Origin: Bacteroidales bacterium
GTDB taxonomy: Bacteria; Bacteroidota; Bacteroidia; Bacteroidales; PXBB01
NCBI GenBank assembly: GCA_028698995.1
Contig: JAQVVM010000009.1
Span: forward strand, 31,770-95,769
Direction: 5' to 3'
Length of the DNA stretch: 64,000 bases
Part shown: piece after piece, positions 44,016 through 54,011 of the stretch
Numbering within the stretch: position 1 is the stretch's first letter
Layout: each line of letters opens with the position of its first letter
The notes under the pieces: model-generated
Database searches by the model: none
The model's input: only the letters and a program-made list of their open reading frames with translations
Told to the model about the DNA's origin: nothing
Position numbers and translations under genes: made by a program

Positions 44016-45737
44016 ATGATAAATAAAACCTTTACTCTTGCTCTCTTTTTCTTTTTATTAGCGTATCTGTTTTCATTTAACACACAAGCTCAGATTTGTC
44101 ATAAATACAGATTAGATCCCGACACGGTACCCATTAACACCCCTACAACTTTTTATGTTCAGGAGATACTTCCTCCAGGTGTTCCTCCGGGATTGTGGAT
44201 TTGTAATTGGATTGATTTTGAAGCCAATGGCATACAAAATTGCACTAACACCTCGTCCTGTAATTACACTTTTACAAATAATGGATTGATTCCTGTTTCG
44301 TATCAGATTAATGAACCCTTTTTAGGCAATCTTCAAGTGTGTACCACTTATGTCTATATTGATGCCTGTAATGCTGCTGTTGTTGCTGAAGCCAACAATA
44401 CAGCCGACACTCTCATTGTTTGTCAGAACACACAAATACAACTTTCTGCAGTTTTGCCATTGCCCCTCTCCTGTTCAGGAAGTTGGGAATTTTCATGGGG
44501 TGATGGGAACTTTTTTTATGATGGCAACGATTTTTCATCCATGACAGAAGTATGGCATTCAAATTATCAGAATGTAACCTATAATATCGGCCTTATACCA
44601 AAAACCTTATTGGTTAAAGTTAGATGTACGGCATCTTCTTTCTGCAAGGATTCATCTACTGTTTATCTTGGAATTAAACCAGATGTAGGGAATCCTGTTT
44701 TCGGTACTGGCATTTTGACTGAAAGGTGTCAAGGCGCCGAAACCATTAGTATTTCAGCATCATCCCTCAATGCAGATTCTGTTGTTTACTCGTTAGATGC
44801 AGCGGGTATCCTTGCCGGCAATCAGATTCAGGCGGGTACAGGAATTTTAACTTTTGACTCTCTTTTTAGTGGTACAACAACCATTACAGCAACTGCTTAT
44901 GGCTGTAACGGTCCAAAAATGACAAACTATCAGATTGTTACTTTTTCTTTGCCAACCTTACAATTAGCATCAGATACTTCCTTTATGTGTCTTGGAGACA
45001 CACTTCATTTAACCGGCACTTTTAATGGAACAAATTCATTCCCCGTCCAATTAATTTATAATACCGGCTCAATACCAACGTATACAATAAACGCGATGAC
45101 CAACAACTTATCGTTATACCATCCATGTAACGATCCACAAATTACCTTATACTTTGTTGAATTATCCGATTCACATTGTACCAGCACATTAAATCAGAGT
45201 CATTATATTTTTGCCAGCCCCAAACCTGTTTATAACGCTTTAGAAGACACTAGCCTATGCGCTGATGCTTCGATTTTACTCGATTTAGGAGCCGGCTCCT
45301 ATGACTATTTTTGGAATCATGATAATTCTACTGCAAGCAGTGCTCTTATAGATACTTCAACAACAGGAATTAACATGGGTTCAAACATGATATCTGTAAC
45401 AATCACAAATGATTATTGTTCAGTTACTGAATCTGCTGAAGTGATTTTTACAATTTGTGCCGGAAATTTTTCTTTACCTGAAATCCATTCAAATCTGATC
45501 GTTTATCCCAATCCGACAAATGGAAAAGTAAATATTCTGTTTTCAGATTTAACGCATGATGCTTACAGAATAAGTCTTTATGATATTTTTGGAAGATTGG
45601 TTTACAGGGAAGCAATTAATAAAATATGTTATACCGATTATTCATTTGATATAGCAACTTCAGGACAATATATTCTTAAAATTGATTTCAGGGATAAAGA
45701 ATCTGTTGTTAAAAAACTGACTGTTTTACAACCATAA
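44016..45737 (+). CDS. Secreted protein with T9SS sorting domain, Cys-rich beta domains
   Basis: A 573-residue exported protein, signal peptide about 1-26 (ending TQAQ). The middle is a series of Ig-like/PKD-like beta domains with scattered Cys (NCTNTSSCNYTF, LVCQNTQIQLSA, GSWEFSWGDGNFF, TSLCADASILLDLG-type repeats), which is common in T9SS-exported proteins. The T9SS type A domain begins at LIVYPNPTNGKVNILF (about 496). No catalytic motif was seen. Function is unknown. It sits between two unrelated housekeeping genes. Confidence 0.8.
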   Translation: MINKTFTLALFFFLLAYLFSFNTQAQICHKYRLDPDTVPINTPTTFYVQEILPPGVPPGLWICNWIDFEANGIQNCTNTSSCNYTFTNNGLIPVSYQINEPFLGNLQVCTTYVYIDACNAAVVAEANNTADTLIVCQNTQIQLSAVLPLPLSCSGSWEFSWGDGNFFYDGNDFSSMTEVWHSNYQNVTYNIGLIPKTLLVKVRCTASSFCKDSSTVYLGIKPDVGNPVFGTGILTERCQGAETISISASSLNADSVVYSLDAAGILAGNQIQAGTGILTFDSLFSGTTTITATAYGCNGPKMTNYQIVTFSLPTLQLASDTSFMCLGDTLHLTGTFNGTNSFPVQLIYNTGSIPTYTINAMTNNLSLYHPCNDPQITLYFVELSDSHCTSTLNQSHYIFASPKPVYNALEDTSLCADASILLDLGAGSYDYFWNHDNSTASSALIDTSTTGINMGSNMISVTITNDYCSVTESAEVIFTICAGNFSLPEIHSNLIVYPNPTNGKVNILFSDLTHDAYRISLYDIFGRLVYREAINKICYTDYSFDIATSGQYILKIDFRDKESVVKKLTVLQP

Positions 45738-45773
45738 TATTACTTTTACTGACAATGAAAAAAAAATAAATTT

Positions 45774-46589
45774 ATGAAAAGTGCAAGTACTGTGTCTAAA
45801 GTAACCACTCATGTTTTGCAGGAAATGAAATTAAGGGGTGAAAAAATTGCCATGCTTACTGCTTATGATTATTCACATGCACGTATTTTGGATGAGTCTA
45901 ATATAGATGTTATTCTTGTTGGCGACTCTGCTTCAAATGTAATGGCCGGTCATAAAACCACGCTTCCTATTACACTCAATGAAATGATTTATCATGCGTC
46001 ATCGGTTATGCGTGCTGTAAAAAGAGCCCTTGTGGTGGTTGATTTGCCTTTTGGCAGTTACCAGGGAGATTCAAAAGAAGCATTATATTCTTCAATCAGA
46101 ATCATGAAAGAATCGGGAGCTAATGCTGTAAAACTTGAGGGAGGCAAACAAATTCTTGAATCTGTTGACAGAATTCTGTCAGCAGGTATTCCAGTAATGG
46201 GTCATTTGGGGCTGACACCTCAATCTATTCATAAATTCGGAACTTATGTGGTTCGTGCCACACAAGAAGAGGAAGCCCGACAGCTTATAGAAGATGCATA
46301 TTTATTAGAGGCGGCAGGATGTTTTGCTATTGTACTCGAAAAAATTCCGGCCAAACTTGCAGGTCAGGTAACTAAAAAAATAAAAATCCCTACGATTGGC
46401 ATTGGTGCAGGTCAGAACGTAAGCGGGCAAGTATTGGTATTACACGACATGCTGGGTATTTCACAAGATTTCTCTCCCCGTTTTTTACGCCGCTATCACA
46501 ATCTTTACGAAGAAATTAAGGGTTCTGTGTCAGCATATATTACAGATGTAAAGTCAGGAGAATTTCCCAATCAACGTGAACAGTACTAA
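45774..46589 (+). CDS. panB: 3-methyl-2-oxobutanoate hydroxymethyltransferase
   Basis: A 271-residue enzyme that makes ketopantoate from 2-oxoisovalerate and methylene-tetrahydrofolate, the first step of pantothenate and CoA synthesis. Signature blocks are [16 protein letters not shown] (about 23-38), [19 protein letters not shown] (about 46-64), DLPFGSYQ (about 91-98), VKLEGG (about 119-124), [10 protein letters not shown] (about 142-151) and [21 protein letters not shown] (about 208-228). Family length is normal. Its 3' end overlaps a GTG-started pseudouridine synthase gene by 14 bases. Confidence 0.96.
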   Translation: MKSASTVSKVTTHVLQEMKLRGEKIAMLTAYDYSHARILDESNIDVILVGDSASNVMAGHKTTLPITLNEMIYHASSVMRAVKRALVVVDLPFGSYQGDSKEALYSSIRIMKESGANAVKLEGGKQILESVDRILSAGIPVMGHLGLTPQSIHKFGTYVVRATQEEEARQLIEDAYLLEAAGCFAIVLEKIPAKLAGQVTKKIKIPTIGIGAGQNVSGQVLVLHDMLGISQDFSPRFLRRYHNLYEEIKGSVSAYITDVKSGEFPNQREQY

Positions 46590-47268
46590 TATTTTTTCGC
46601 CTCAAAAAGATATTCTTTTCGAGGATAATCACTTGATTATTGTAAACAAACCTCCTACAATCATTGTTCAGGGAGACAAAACTGGAGATGTTACACTAAT
46701 CGATATTGTTAAAGAATACGTCAAAAAAAAATATCTTAAAAAAGGAGATGTTTTTTTAGGGTTAGTTCACCGACTCGACCGCCCTGTCAGCGGGATTGTC
46801 ATTTTTGCGCGCACATCAAAAGCTTTAGCAAGGATGAATGAGATATTTAAAACGAGAAGTATTGATAAAAAATATTGGGCAATAACCAAAAACGGTCCTC
46901 CCGAAAATGAAGGCAAGTTGATACATTTCATCAAAAAGGACAGTGCTAAAAATAAATCATTCACTTACAATTATGAGGTACCAGAGAGCAAACGGGCCGA
47001 ATTGACCTACAAAATCATAGGTCACTCAGAATCATTTTATCTGTGGGAAATTACACTTTTGACAGGCAGGCATCACCAAATCAGGGCACAACTTTCAGCC
47101 ATCAATTGTCCAATAAAAGGAGATTTAAAATATGGATTTCCGCGCAGTAATGAAAATGCGGCCATCGATTTACATGCAGCATATATAAGCTTTACCCATC
47201 CCGTGAAAAAAGAGAAAATAGAAGTCAGTGCACCTCCTCCTGCTACTAAAGTATGGTCTCTATTTTAA
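46576..47268 (+). CDS. RluA-family pseudouridine synthase, short form without S4 domain
   Basis: A 230-residue RNA pseudouridine synthase. The catalytic motif [16 protein letters not shown] is near 64-79 and [20 protein letters not shown] near 160-179. The S4 domain seen in the other copy is absent. Start is GTG at 46576 and overlaps panB by 14 bases; no later Met precedes the conserved N-terminal block [15 protein letters not shown], so GTG is accepted. It is translationally coupled to panB. Confidence 0.9.
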   Translation: MNSTNIFSPQKDILFEDNHLIIVNKPPTIIVQGDKTGDVTLIDIVKEYVKKKYLKKGDVFLGLVHRLDRPVSGIVIFARTSKALARMNEIFKTRSIDKKYWAITKNGPPENEGKLIHFIKKDSAKNKSFTYNYEVPESKRAELTYKIIGHSESFYLWEITLLTGRHHQIRAQLSAINCPIKGDLKYGFPRSNENAAIDLHAAYISFTHPVKKEKIEVSAPPPATKVWSLF

Positions 47269-47392
47269 TTTTTTTTCTAAAATTTTAAAAATTATGACGT
47301 TTTGTCATTAAAAACATGTCATTTTAAAAATATTTTAGTTTTTCAAGTCAGATTTTCGCCAAATATTCCGATTAATCTCATGTTTTGGGCTG

Positions 47393-47408
47393 TGGCATAA
47401 TCATTGAA
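47393..47408 (+). promoter_or_regulatory. Possible sigma-54-like promoter upstream of dnaK
   Basis: TGGCAT at 47393-47398 and TTGAA at 47404-47408 have the right spacing for sigma-54 (GG at 47394-47395) but the -12 dinucleotide is GA not GC. A TGAC-N5-GTCA inverted repeat also lies in this region near 47296-47308. Predicted transcript start is near 47419. Confidence 0.3.
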
Positions 47409-47461
47409 AATTGCTTATCCTTAGAAATAAAATTGTTTAATACATATAAAATATTTTAAAA

Positions 47462-49372
47462 ATGGGAAAAATTATAGGAATAGATTTAGGAACTACAAAT
47501 TCATGCGTTGCAGTAATGGAAGGCAGTGAACCTGTTGTTATTCCTAACAGTGAGGGTAGAAGAACCACGCCCTCAATTGTTGCATTTACCGAAAATGGTG
47601 AACGTAAAGTGGGTGACCCTGCAAAAAGACAAGCCATCACCAACCCTAAGAAAACTATTTTCTCCATAAAAAGACTAATGGGGGAACCATACGACAAAAT
47701 CACCAAAGAAATTGCACGTGTTTCTTATGAAATTAAAAAAGGTGAAAACAATACGGCCCGAATCAATATCAATGACAGATTATATACCCCACAGGAAATT
47801 TCTGCAATGGTTCTTCAAAAGATGAAAAAAACAGCCGAAGACTACCTCGGACAAGAAGTTACCGAAGCGGTTATTACTGTACCAGCCTATTTTAATGACT
47901 CACAACGTCAGGCAACAAAAGAAGCAGGTGAAATAGCCGGTTTAAGCGTAAGAAGAATCATCAACGAACCAACAGCGGCTGCATTAGCTTATGGTCTTGA
48001 TAAAAAAAACAAAGACATCCGCGTGGCAGTGTATGATCTTGGAGGTGGTACTTTTGACATTTCCATTCTCGAACTTGGTGATGGCATTTTTGAAGTTAAG
48101 TCAACAAATGGGGATACCCACCTTGGTGGTGATGACTTTGACCAACGTATAATTGACTGGCTTGCTCAAGAGTTTATAAATGACGAAAATATTGATTTAC
48201 GAAAAGATCCAATGGCTCTTCAACGACTAAAAGAAGCTGCTGAAAAAGCCAAAATAGAACTTTCAAGTTCTACCTCAACAGAAATTAATTTACCTTATAT
48301 CATGCCTGTTGACGGCATACCCAAACACCTTGTACGCACATTGAGCAGAGCAAAATTTGAACAGCTTATTGATGATTTGGTTCAAGCTACATTGAAACCA
48401 TGCAAAAAAGCCTTGGAAGATGCCAAAATCAGAACATCTGATATCGACGAAGTTCTTTTGGTAGGAGGTTCAACAAGAATACCAGTCATACAGAAAATTG
48501 TTGAAGAGTTTTTTGGAAAATCCCCTTCAAAAGGAGTTAACCCTGATGAGGTTGTAGCTGTAGGTGCAGCAATTCAAGGCGGTGTTCTTACCGGAGAAGT
48601 TAAAGATGTTCTTTTACTTGACGTTACACCATTATCATTAGGTATTGAAACTTTAGGTGGAGTAATGACAAAATTAATTGAATCAAACACAACTATTCCA
48701 ACAAAGAAAGCTGAAATTTTCTCAACTGCTGCCGATAGCCAAACTTCAGTTGAAATTCATGTACTTCAAGGAGAACGAACAAGAGCACAAGACAACAGAA
48801 CGATCGGCCGGTTTCATTTAGACGGTATTCCTCCTGCACAAAGGGGAGTTCCTCAAATTGAAGTTACTTTTGATATTGATGCCAATGGCATTCTTAATGT
48901 AACTGCTAAGGATAAGGCTACCGGTAAAACTCAGAATATTAGAATTGAAGCTTCATCGGGGCTCTCAGAATCAGAAATTGAAAAGATGAAAAGAGAGGCT
49001 GAACTGAATGCAGATGCAGATAAAAAAGCTAAGGAAGAAGTTGATAAAATCAATTCTGCAGATACGATGATTTTTCAAACAGAAAAACAGCTTAAAGAAT
49101 TTGGTGAAAAAATACCCGCAGAGAAGAAAGCTGCCATTGAAGATGCTTTTCAGAAATTAAAAGATGCCCATAAAATAAGGGATTTACAAGCCATTGATAC
49201 TGCTATGGCCTCTTTAAATGCTGCATGGCAAGCTGCAAGTCAGGATATGTATAATGCGGGGCAACAGGGACCACAAGGTGCTGAACAAAATCAACCAAAC
49301 ACTGAAAATAACAACAACAAAGCCGGTGATTCAGAAGTTACAGATGCTGACTTCGAAGAAATAAAGGATTAG
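47462..49372 (+). CDS. dnaK: Molecular chaperone DnaK
   Basis: A 636-residue Hsp70. The N-terminal ATPase has [16 protein letters not shown] (about 5-20), the [14 protein letters not shown] block (about 195-208) and [11 protein letters not shown] (about 339-349). The substrate-binding domain begins near 390 ([22 protein letters not shown]) and the helical lid near 510 onward. The Asn/Gln-rich tail ends in [12 protein letters not shown], the usual EEVD-like bacterial end. The gene stands alone without dnaJ or grpE nearby, and a bidirectional terminator follows. Confidence 0.98.
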   Translation: MGKIIGIDLGTTNSCVAVMEGSEPVVIPNSEGRRTTPSIVAFTENGERKVGDPAKRQAITNPKKTIFSIKRLMGEPYDKITKEIARVSYEIKKGENNTARININDRLYTPQEISAMVLQKMKKTAEDYLGQEVTEAVITVPAYFNDSQRQATKEAGEIAGLSVRRIINEPTAAALAYGLDKKNKDIRVAVYDLGGGTFDISILELGDGIFEVKSTNGDTHLGGDDFDQRIIDWLAQEFINDENIDLRKDPMALQRLKEAAEKAKIELSSSTSTEINLPYIMPVDGIPKHLVRTLSRAKFEQLIDDLVQATLKPCKKALEDAKIRTSDIDEVLLVGGSTRIPVIQKIVEEFFGKSPSKGVNPDEVVAVGAAIQGGVLTGEVKDVLLLDVTPLSLGIETLGGVMTKLIESNTTIPTKKAEIFSTAADSQTSVEIHVLQGERTRAQDNRTIGRFHLDGIPPAQRGVPQIEVTFDIDANGILNVTAKDKATGKTQNIRIEASSGLSESEIEKMKREAELNADADKKAKEEVDKINSADTMIFQTEKQLKEFGEKIPAEKKAAIEDAFQKLKDAHKIRDLQAIDTAMASLNAAWQAASQDMYNAGQQGPQGAEQNQPNTENNNNKAGDSEVTDADFEEIKD

Positions 49373-49390
49373 ATGTTACATGACCAATAA

Positions 49391-49424
49391 AAAAAGCTGT
49401 CTTCTAAAGAGAGACAGCTTTTTT
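49391..49424. terminator. Bidirectional intrinsic terminator
   Basis: A perfect 12-bp stem (AAAAAGCTGTCT at 49391-49402 with AGACAGCTTTTT at 49412-49423) with a 9-base loop, A run on one side and T run on the other. It lies between dnaK and the convergent glycosyltransferase gene and can stop both. Confidence 0.9.
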
Positions 49425-49443
49425 ATTGTATTAACCCTTATGT

Positions 49444-50640
49444 TTACTTTTCAAGTAATTTATTATAGAGATTTCTCATGTCGCTGCAAAGACGTTTATA
49501 ATCATATTTATTTTCAACAAACTTAGCTCCTTCAACAGATAAGCTTTTGCGTAATTCATCATCCTCAACAACCCTAAACAGAGCATCAGAAAAAGCTTGG
49601 GCATCGTTATTGGGAGTCAACAAAGCTGTTTTGTTTTCAATAACAACATTTTTGATACCGCCAACTTCTGTTGATACTATTGGTTTGCCAGCTGCCTGAG
49701 CTTCAATCAAACTGACTGGAGTGCCCTCGTTAAGGGAAGTCAGACAAACAATATCAAGACCGGCCAAAACATTATCCACTTCTTTAATCCAAGATGTAAA
49801 AGTTACAGTTGTTTTTTCATTATTTCTTGGAATGCCATCGGTATTTAAAAAATCAAGATCGAGCTGTGTTGAAAATGATTTAAGGTGTTCTTTAGTTTCG
49901 CCATCTCCAACAATAAAAGCTCTGATTTTTTTATGCGATTTTTCTTTTACAAATTTTATTGATTTCAAAAACAATTCATGATTTTTAATAGGAACCAAGC
50001 GCCCAATTATACCGATTGCAATTTCATCTTCGGATAAATTATATTTTTTTCTGAAAGCGATTCTTTTATCTTCCTTGTCAATTTTAAATTTCTCCAAAGA
50101 AAGACCTAAGGAGATAACTTCAATTTTTTCGGGCGCACAAATTTTATGAATGTCTGCCAGCTCATGTTTTTGGTTTTCGCTCACAGCAATAATTCGTGTG
50201 CTTTTTGCTGCTAAAAACCGCTCTACATTTTTATAAAAGTCTGACTGGATAGAGTTAAAATAAGCATCAAAAACATGTCCATGAAAAGTATGTATGATGA
50301 CAGGTACTTTGCAAAAGCTTGCAGCATAACGCCCTAAAGCTCCTGCTTTGGCAGCATGCGTATGAACAATATCCGGTTTAAACTCTCGGATGATTTGTTT
50401 AATTTTTCTATAGGCTTTGATATCGTTATAAATATCTAATGGTCTTTGCATTTCTTCAATAGTGCGGTAATCAATACCCATATTTTCCAGAATATATTCG
50501 GAATTTTTTTCAGACCCTGAATGTTTTCCGCCTATCAGCATCGTTTCAAATTCCGGAGCTAAATATTTAGTCAGTAATGCCGCATTTAATGTTGGCCCGC
50601 CTAAATTAAACCTGTTTAGAATTCGTAAAACTTTTGGCAT
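49444..50640 (-). CDS. Glycosyltransferase family 4 protein
   Basis: A 398-residue GT-B glycosyltransferase. The N-terminal domain begins MPKVLRILNRFNLGGPTLNA, with the GGP loop near 14; the HTHAAKAGALGRYAA block is near 94. In the C-terminal domain IGIIGRLVPIKNHELFL (about 210-226) and the retaining-enzyme Glu motif EGTPVSLIEAQAAGKP (about 310-325) are clear. Likely builds a surface or O-antigen glycan. Ends at the terminator shared with dnaK and is the downstream gene of its own promoter. Confidence 0.92.
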   Translation of the reverse strand: MPKVLRILNRFNLGGPTLNAALLTKYLAPEFETMLIGGKHSGSEKNSEYILENMGIDYRTIEEMQRPLDIYNDIKAYRKIKQIIREFKPDIVHTHAAKAGALGRYAASFCKVPVIIHTFHGHVFDAYFNSIQSDFYKNVERFLAAKSTRIIAVSENQKHELADIHKICAPEKIEVISLGLSLEKFKIDKEDKRIAFRKKYNLSEDEIAIGIIGRLVPIKNHELFLKSIKFVKEKSHKKIRAFIVGDGETKEHLKSFSTQLDLDFLNTDGIPRNNEKTTVTFTSWIKEVDNVLAGLDIVCLTSLNEGTPVSLIEAQAAGKPIVSTEVGGIKNVVIENKTALLTPNNDAQAFSDALFRVVEDDELRKSLSVEGAKFVENKYDYKRLCSDMRNLYNKLLEK

Positions 50641-50659
50641 ATAATCTTTATTGTTAATA

Positions 50660-50667
50660 CAAAGGTA
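50660..50667 (-). promoter_or_regulatory. -7 promoter element (TAnnTTTG) for the glycosyltransferase
   Basis: On the minus strand this is TACCTTTG, 19 bases before the ATG at 50640, and matches the consensus fully. Confidence 0.55.
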
Positions 50668-50750
50668 ACGTCAATTGTTAGCAAGTTGTTAAATAATCAG
50701 TAAATGGCATTTTTTCTTTGTTAATTGGTAAATAAATTAAATATAACAAA

Positions 50751-52640
50751 CTAGTTGAAGTATTTTTTATACCAGTACTGAAAAACTATCAACCCCCAAA
50801 TCTTGGCATGAACATCTTGTGGATTAGTAGAAAATATTTTTTGTTTAAGGGTATTTATTTCATCAATTGCAAAAATGTTCTGTTCTTTAATAAAATCATC
50901 GTCAAGCCAATTTTTAAAAATATTATCTTTAAGTTCTTTTCTAAACCACTTAATCAAAGGCACTTCAAACCCGTGTTTTTTTCGGGTATACAGCTCCTGA
51001 GGCAAAATACCTCTAAAAGCATCTCTTAAAATTTTCTTTCTTCCGGTATTATCAATTTTATAAGAAACCGGTAATTGAAAAGCAAAATCAACGATTCTGT
51101 AATCAAGAAATGGCACCCTCACTTCGAGGCTATTGGCCATTGACATTAAATCAACTTTTGTAAGCATGTCGTTTGCCAGAACAAGATTCATGTCTGTGTA
51201 TAAAACATCAAATAAATCGGGAGCATGGTTGTTGATAAATTTTAATTCATTATTTTTTCTGACATTATAACTCAAAAGATTTATGTCATTCAATAAGAGT
51301 TTTTGAACTTGATTTTCATCCGATAAGCTTGCCCATCTCCAATAACGATCTTTGGCATTGAGAGTGGCACCAGAAATTAATCTGTTTATCTGCCTGAATT
51401 TATTGGCTAATGGTGTGTGTCGCGATTGGGGCAGCAAACTTAACATGGGTTTAAAAATACTTAGCATCTTCAAAAGCATGCTGTTCTTAATGACCATATA
51501 TTCGGCCTGTTGTTTATTATATCCGGCAAACATTTCGTCGGCACCATCGCCCGACAAGGCAACTGTTACATGTTTTCGGGTATGCTTACTCAGAATATAC
51601 ACCGCAATTGCCGAAGAATCAGCAAAAGGTTCGTCAATATAGTCTAAAACATTAAATAAATTTTCGAGTAAATCGTCATTTGTCAGGGAGAAAACGGTGT
51701 GGTTTGTTTTAAGCTTTTGGGCGACCAAATTTGCGTAATGTGTTTCGTCGAACATCGGCTCATCTTTAAACCCGATAGAAAAAGTACTGAGATTTGATGT
51801 GTACTGTGCTGCAATTGCAGTGATTACAGAAGAATCAATACCTCCACTCAAAAAAGTACCCAAAGGCACATCAGAAATCATTCGAAGTTGAACAGCACTA
51901 TGAAGAAGATCCTGCAATTGTTTTTGGGCTTGTATGTAATTGCCGGAAAATGATACTTCCCTGTTAATCGGAATAGTATAATATTTTTGTTTGTTCATGG
52001 ACTTTGAAGTCATCAAAAGCCATGATCCCTGTTCCATTTTTGTAACATTTTGGAATATTGAACAATTGGAGGGTATATAGTTCAGCTGTAAATAGCAGAA
52101 CAAAGAGACATTGTCAATAACCCGAGGAATTCCCATTGAGATCAGTGCTTTCATTTCGGAAGCAAAAAGCACCACATTTTCATCATGATACAAATATAAC
52201 GGCTTAATGCCAAATCTGTCACGGCAAACAAACAATGTTTCCTTTATATTATCATAAATGGCAAAAGCAAAGAAACCGTTTATTTTAGACACAAAATCCT
52301 GTCCTTCATCAATATATAAATTTAAAAGGACTTCGGTATCACTATCAGAGCTGAACGTATAACCTTTTTGTTGCAATGCAGCGCGGTGTTCCTTATAGTT
52401 AAAAAATTCGCCATTGAACACAACAACATACCTGCCAGTACTGTCTGTAAAAGGTTGTGAAGCAGCATCGCTGACATCAATAATTGAAAGCCTCTTGTGT
52501 CCGAGCGAAACGTTATTATGGTGGTATATTCCTTCAGAATCAGGACCTCTTAAAGCTAAAGTATCAATTGCATTTCTTATACGTGCATGGAATATTTTTC
52601 CATGTTCATTAAAAGAAAAAATCCCTGCAATACCGCACAT
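50751..52640 (-). CDS. asnB: Asparagine synthase (glutamine-hydrolysing)
   Basis: A 629-residue amidotransferase that makes asparagine (or, in surface-polysaccharide loci, an amide on a sugar or peptide) from aspartate and glutamine. The start is taken at 52640 because the N-terminal catalytic Cys must be residue 2 (MCGIAGIFSF) and because a -7 element lies at 52658-52665, upstream of this ATG but inside any extension to the ATG at 52670. The glutaminase domain (1 to about 200) shows RGPDSEG and LGHKRLSIID; the synthetase domain has the P-loop FLSGGIDSSVITAIAA (about 258-273) and LSGDGADEMFAGY (about 362-374). It lies between a glycosyltransferase and ribBA. The neighbours suggest a surface-glycan context, but the role in central amino acid metabolism is equally possible. 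Confidence 0.93.
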   Translation of the reverse strand: MCGIAGIFSFNEHGKIFHARIRNAIDTLALRGPDSEGIYHHNNVSLGHKRLSIIDVSDAASQPFTDSTGRYVVVFNGEFFNYKEHRAALQQKGYTFSSDSDTEVLLNLYIDEGQDFVSKINGFFAFAIYDNIKETLFVCRDRFGIKPLYLYHDENVVLFASEMKALISMGIPRVIDNVSLFCYLQLNYIPSNCSIFQNVTKMEQGSWLLMTSKSMNKQKYYTIPINREVSFSGNYIQAQKQLQDLLHSAVQLRMISDVPLGTFLSGGIDSSVITAIAAQYTSNLSTFSIGFKDEPMFDETHYANLVAQKLKTNHTVFSLTNDDLLENLFNVLDYIDEPFADSSAIAVYILSKHTRKHVTVALSGDGADEMFAGYNKQQAEYMVIKNSMLLKMLSIFKPMLSLLPQSRHTPLANKFRQINRLISGATLNAKDRYWRWASLSDENQVQKLLLNDINLLSYNVRKNNELKFINNHAPDLFDVLYTDMNLVLANDMLTKVDLMSMANSLEVRVPFLDYRIVDFAFQLPVSYKIDNTGRKKILRDAFRGILPQELYTRKKHGFEVPLIKWFRKELKDNIFKNWLDDDFIKEQNIFAIDEINTLKQKIFSTNPQDVHAKIWGLIVFQYWYKKYFN

Positions 52641-52657
52641 AAATATAAATTTAAGAA

Positions 52658-52665
52658 CAAAACTA
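52658..52665 (-). promoter_or_regulatory. -7 promoter element deciding the asnB start
   Basis: On the minus strand this is TAGTTTTG, 17 bases before the ATG at 52640. Its place between the two candidate ATGs supports the downstream one, which also yields the required MCG N-terminus. Confidence 0.55.
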
Positions 52666-52729
52666 ATCATTATTTGCTGACAGGGAAAAGGTTTTTTTTT
52701 GTTACAGTCCCTTTTTCAAATTTTTAAAC

Positions 52730-52737
52730 TATTTTTG
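52730..52737 (+). promoter_or_regulatory. -7 promoter element (TAnnTTTG) for ribBA
   Basis: TATTTTTG lies 43 bases before the ribBA ATG at 52781. Full match to the consensus; no well-spaced -33 element. Confidence 0.45.
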
Positions 52738-52780
52738 TGCTTGAGGAGATATGATTTTTTTGATTTTATAAGGACTATAT

Positions 52781-53992
52781 ATGAAAACGCCTTTCAGTAC
52801 AATAGAAGATGCTATTGAAGATATTCGTGCGGGAAAAATTATAATAGTAGTTGACGACGAAGACAGAGAAAATGAGGGAGACTTTATTGCAGCAGCAGAA
52901 AAGATAACCCCTGAGCTTGTAAATTTCATGGCTATGCATGGGCGAGGTCTTATCTGTTCTTCTCTGACAGAACAACGTTGTAAAGAACTTGAGCTTGATT
53001 TGATGGTTCTAAAAAACACCTCATCTCATGAAACCTCTTTTACAGTATCTGTTGATTTACTGGGTCATGGATGCACTACAGGAATCTCTGCAAGTGACAG
53101 GGCCAAAACCCTGAAAGCATTGGCATCGGCCGAAACAAAACCAAGCGATTTGGGAAGGCCCGGACATATTTTCCCTTTAAAGGCAAAAAACAGTGGTGTT
53201 TTACGAAGAGCGGGGCATACTGAAGCAGCTACGGATTTGGCAAGGCTTGCCGGCTTAGCTCCGGTTGGTGTTCTTGTTGAAATCATGAATGAAGATGGTT
53301 CCATGGCAAGACTTCCCCAGCTCATTAAAATTGCAAAAAAATTCAAGTTTAAGCTCATTTCTATTAAAGACCTTATCGCCTACCGTATCAAAACGGAAAG
53401 TTTTATTGAAAAACAAGTCAGTGTTAACTTGCCAACCCAATGGGGTATTTTTAAACTTATTGCTTACCGCCATACCACAACCGATTTAGAGCATTTAGCT
53501 CTCATCAAAGGAGAATGGACTGAAGATGAGCCTATTCTTGTAAGGGTTCATTCGTCCTGTGTAACAGGTGATATTTTCGGTTCTTGTAAATGTGACTGTG
53601 GTCCTCAATTGCATGCAGCCATGCAAATGATTGACCAGAATGGCAAGGGTGTCGTTCTTTATATGAATCAGGAAGGCAGGGGTATTGGATTGGTGAACAA
53701 ATTAAAAGCCTATCATTTGCAAGATAACGGGATGGATACTGTTGAGGCAAATATTGCACTTGGTTTTAAAGCTGATGAAAGAGATTACGGTATCGGAGCT
53801 CAGATTCTGAGGGATTTGAATGTGCGAAAAATAAGGCTTATTACCAATAATTACACAAAACGCGTAGGACTGGCAGCCTATGGTCTCGAAATTATCGAAA
53901 CAATACCTTTGATTATTAAGCCCAATAAATTCAATCTGAGATATTTAAAAACCAAACAGACAAAAATGGGGCACACGCTGGATATTGATTAA
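52781..53992 (+). CDS. ribBA: Bifunctional 3,4-dihydroxy-2-butanone-4-phosphate synthase / GTP cyclohydrolase II
   Basis: A 403-residue riboflavin biosynthesis enzyme. Residues 1 to about 205 are RibB, which makes the four-carbon precursor from ribulose 5-phosphate: [12 protein letters not shown] (about 24-35), [11 protein letters not shown] (about 48-58) and [15 protein letters not shown] (about 97-111). The rest is RibA, which opens [24 protein letters not shown] (about 253-273) holds the Zn Cys set and [16 protein letters not shown] (about 293-308) the catalytic region. The fusion is the usual bacterial arrangement. A polysaccharide dehydratase gene follows after 19 bases. No FMN riboswitch was recognised upstream. 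Confidence 0.95.
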   Translation: MKTPFSTIEDAIEDIRAGKIIIVVDDEDRENEGDFIAAAEKITPELVNFMAMHGRGLICSSLTEQRCKELELDLMVLKNTSSHETSFTVSVDLLGHGCTTGISASDRAKTLKALASAETKPSDLGRPGHIFPLKAKNSGVLRRAGHTEAATDLARLAGLAPVGVLVEIMNEDGSMARLPQLIKIAKKFKFKLISIKDLIAYRIKTESFIEKQVSVNLPTQWGIFKLIAYRHTTTDLEHLALIKGEWTEDEPILVRVHSSCVTGDIFGSCKCDCGPQLHAAMQMIDQNGKGVVLYMNQEGRGIGLVNKLKAYHLQDNGMDTVEANIALGFKADERDYGIGAQILRDLNVRKIRLITNNYTKRVGLAAYGLEIIETIPLIIKPNKFNLRYLKTKQTKMGHTLDID

Positions 53993-54011
53993 TTTTATTA
54001 ATCTTTTTTAA

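Noticed and set aside
52641..52670. Upstream ATG for asparagine synthase
   Set aside because: It would bury the required N-terminal catalytic Cys and overlap a promoter element; the ATG at 52640 gives MCG.
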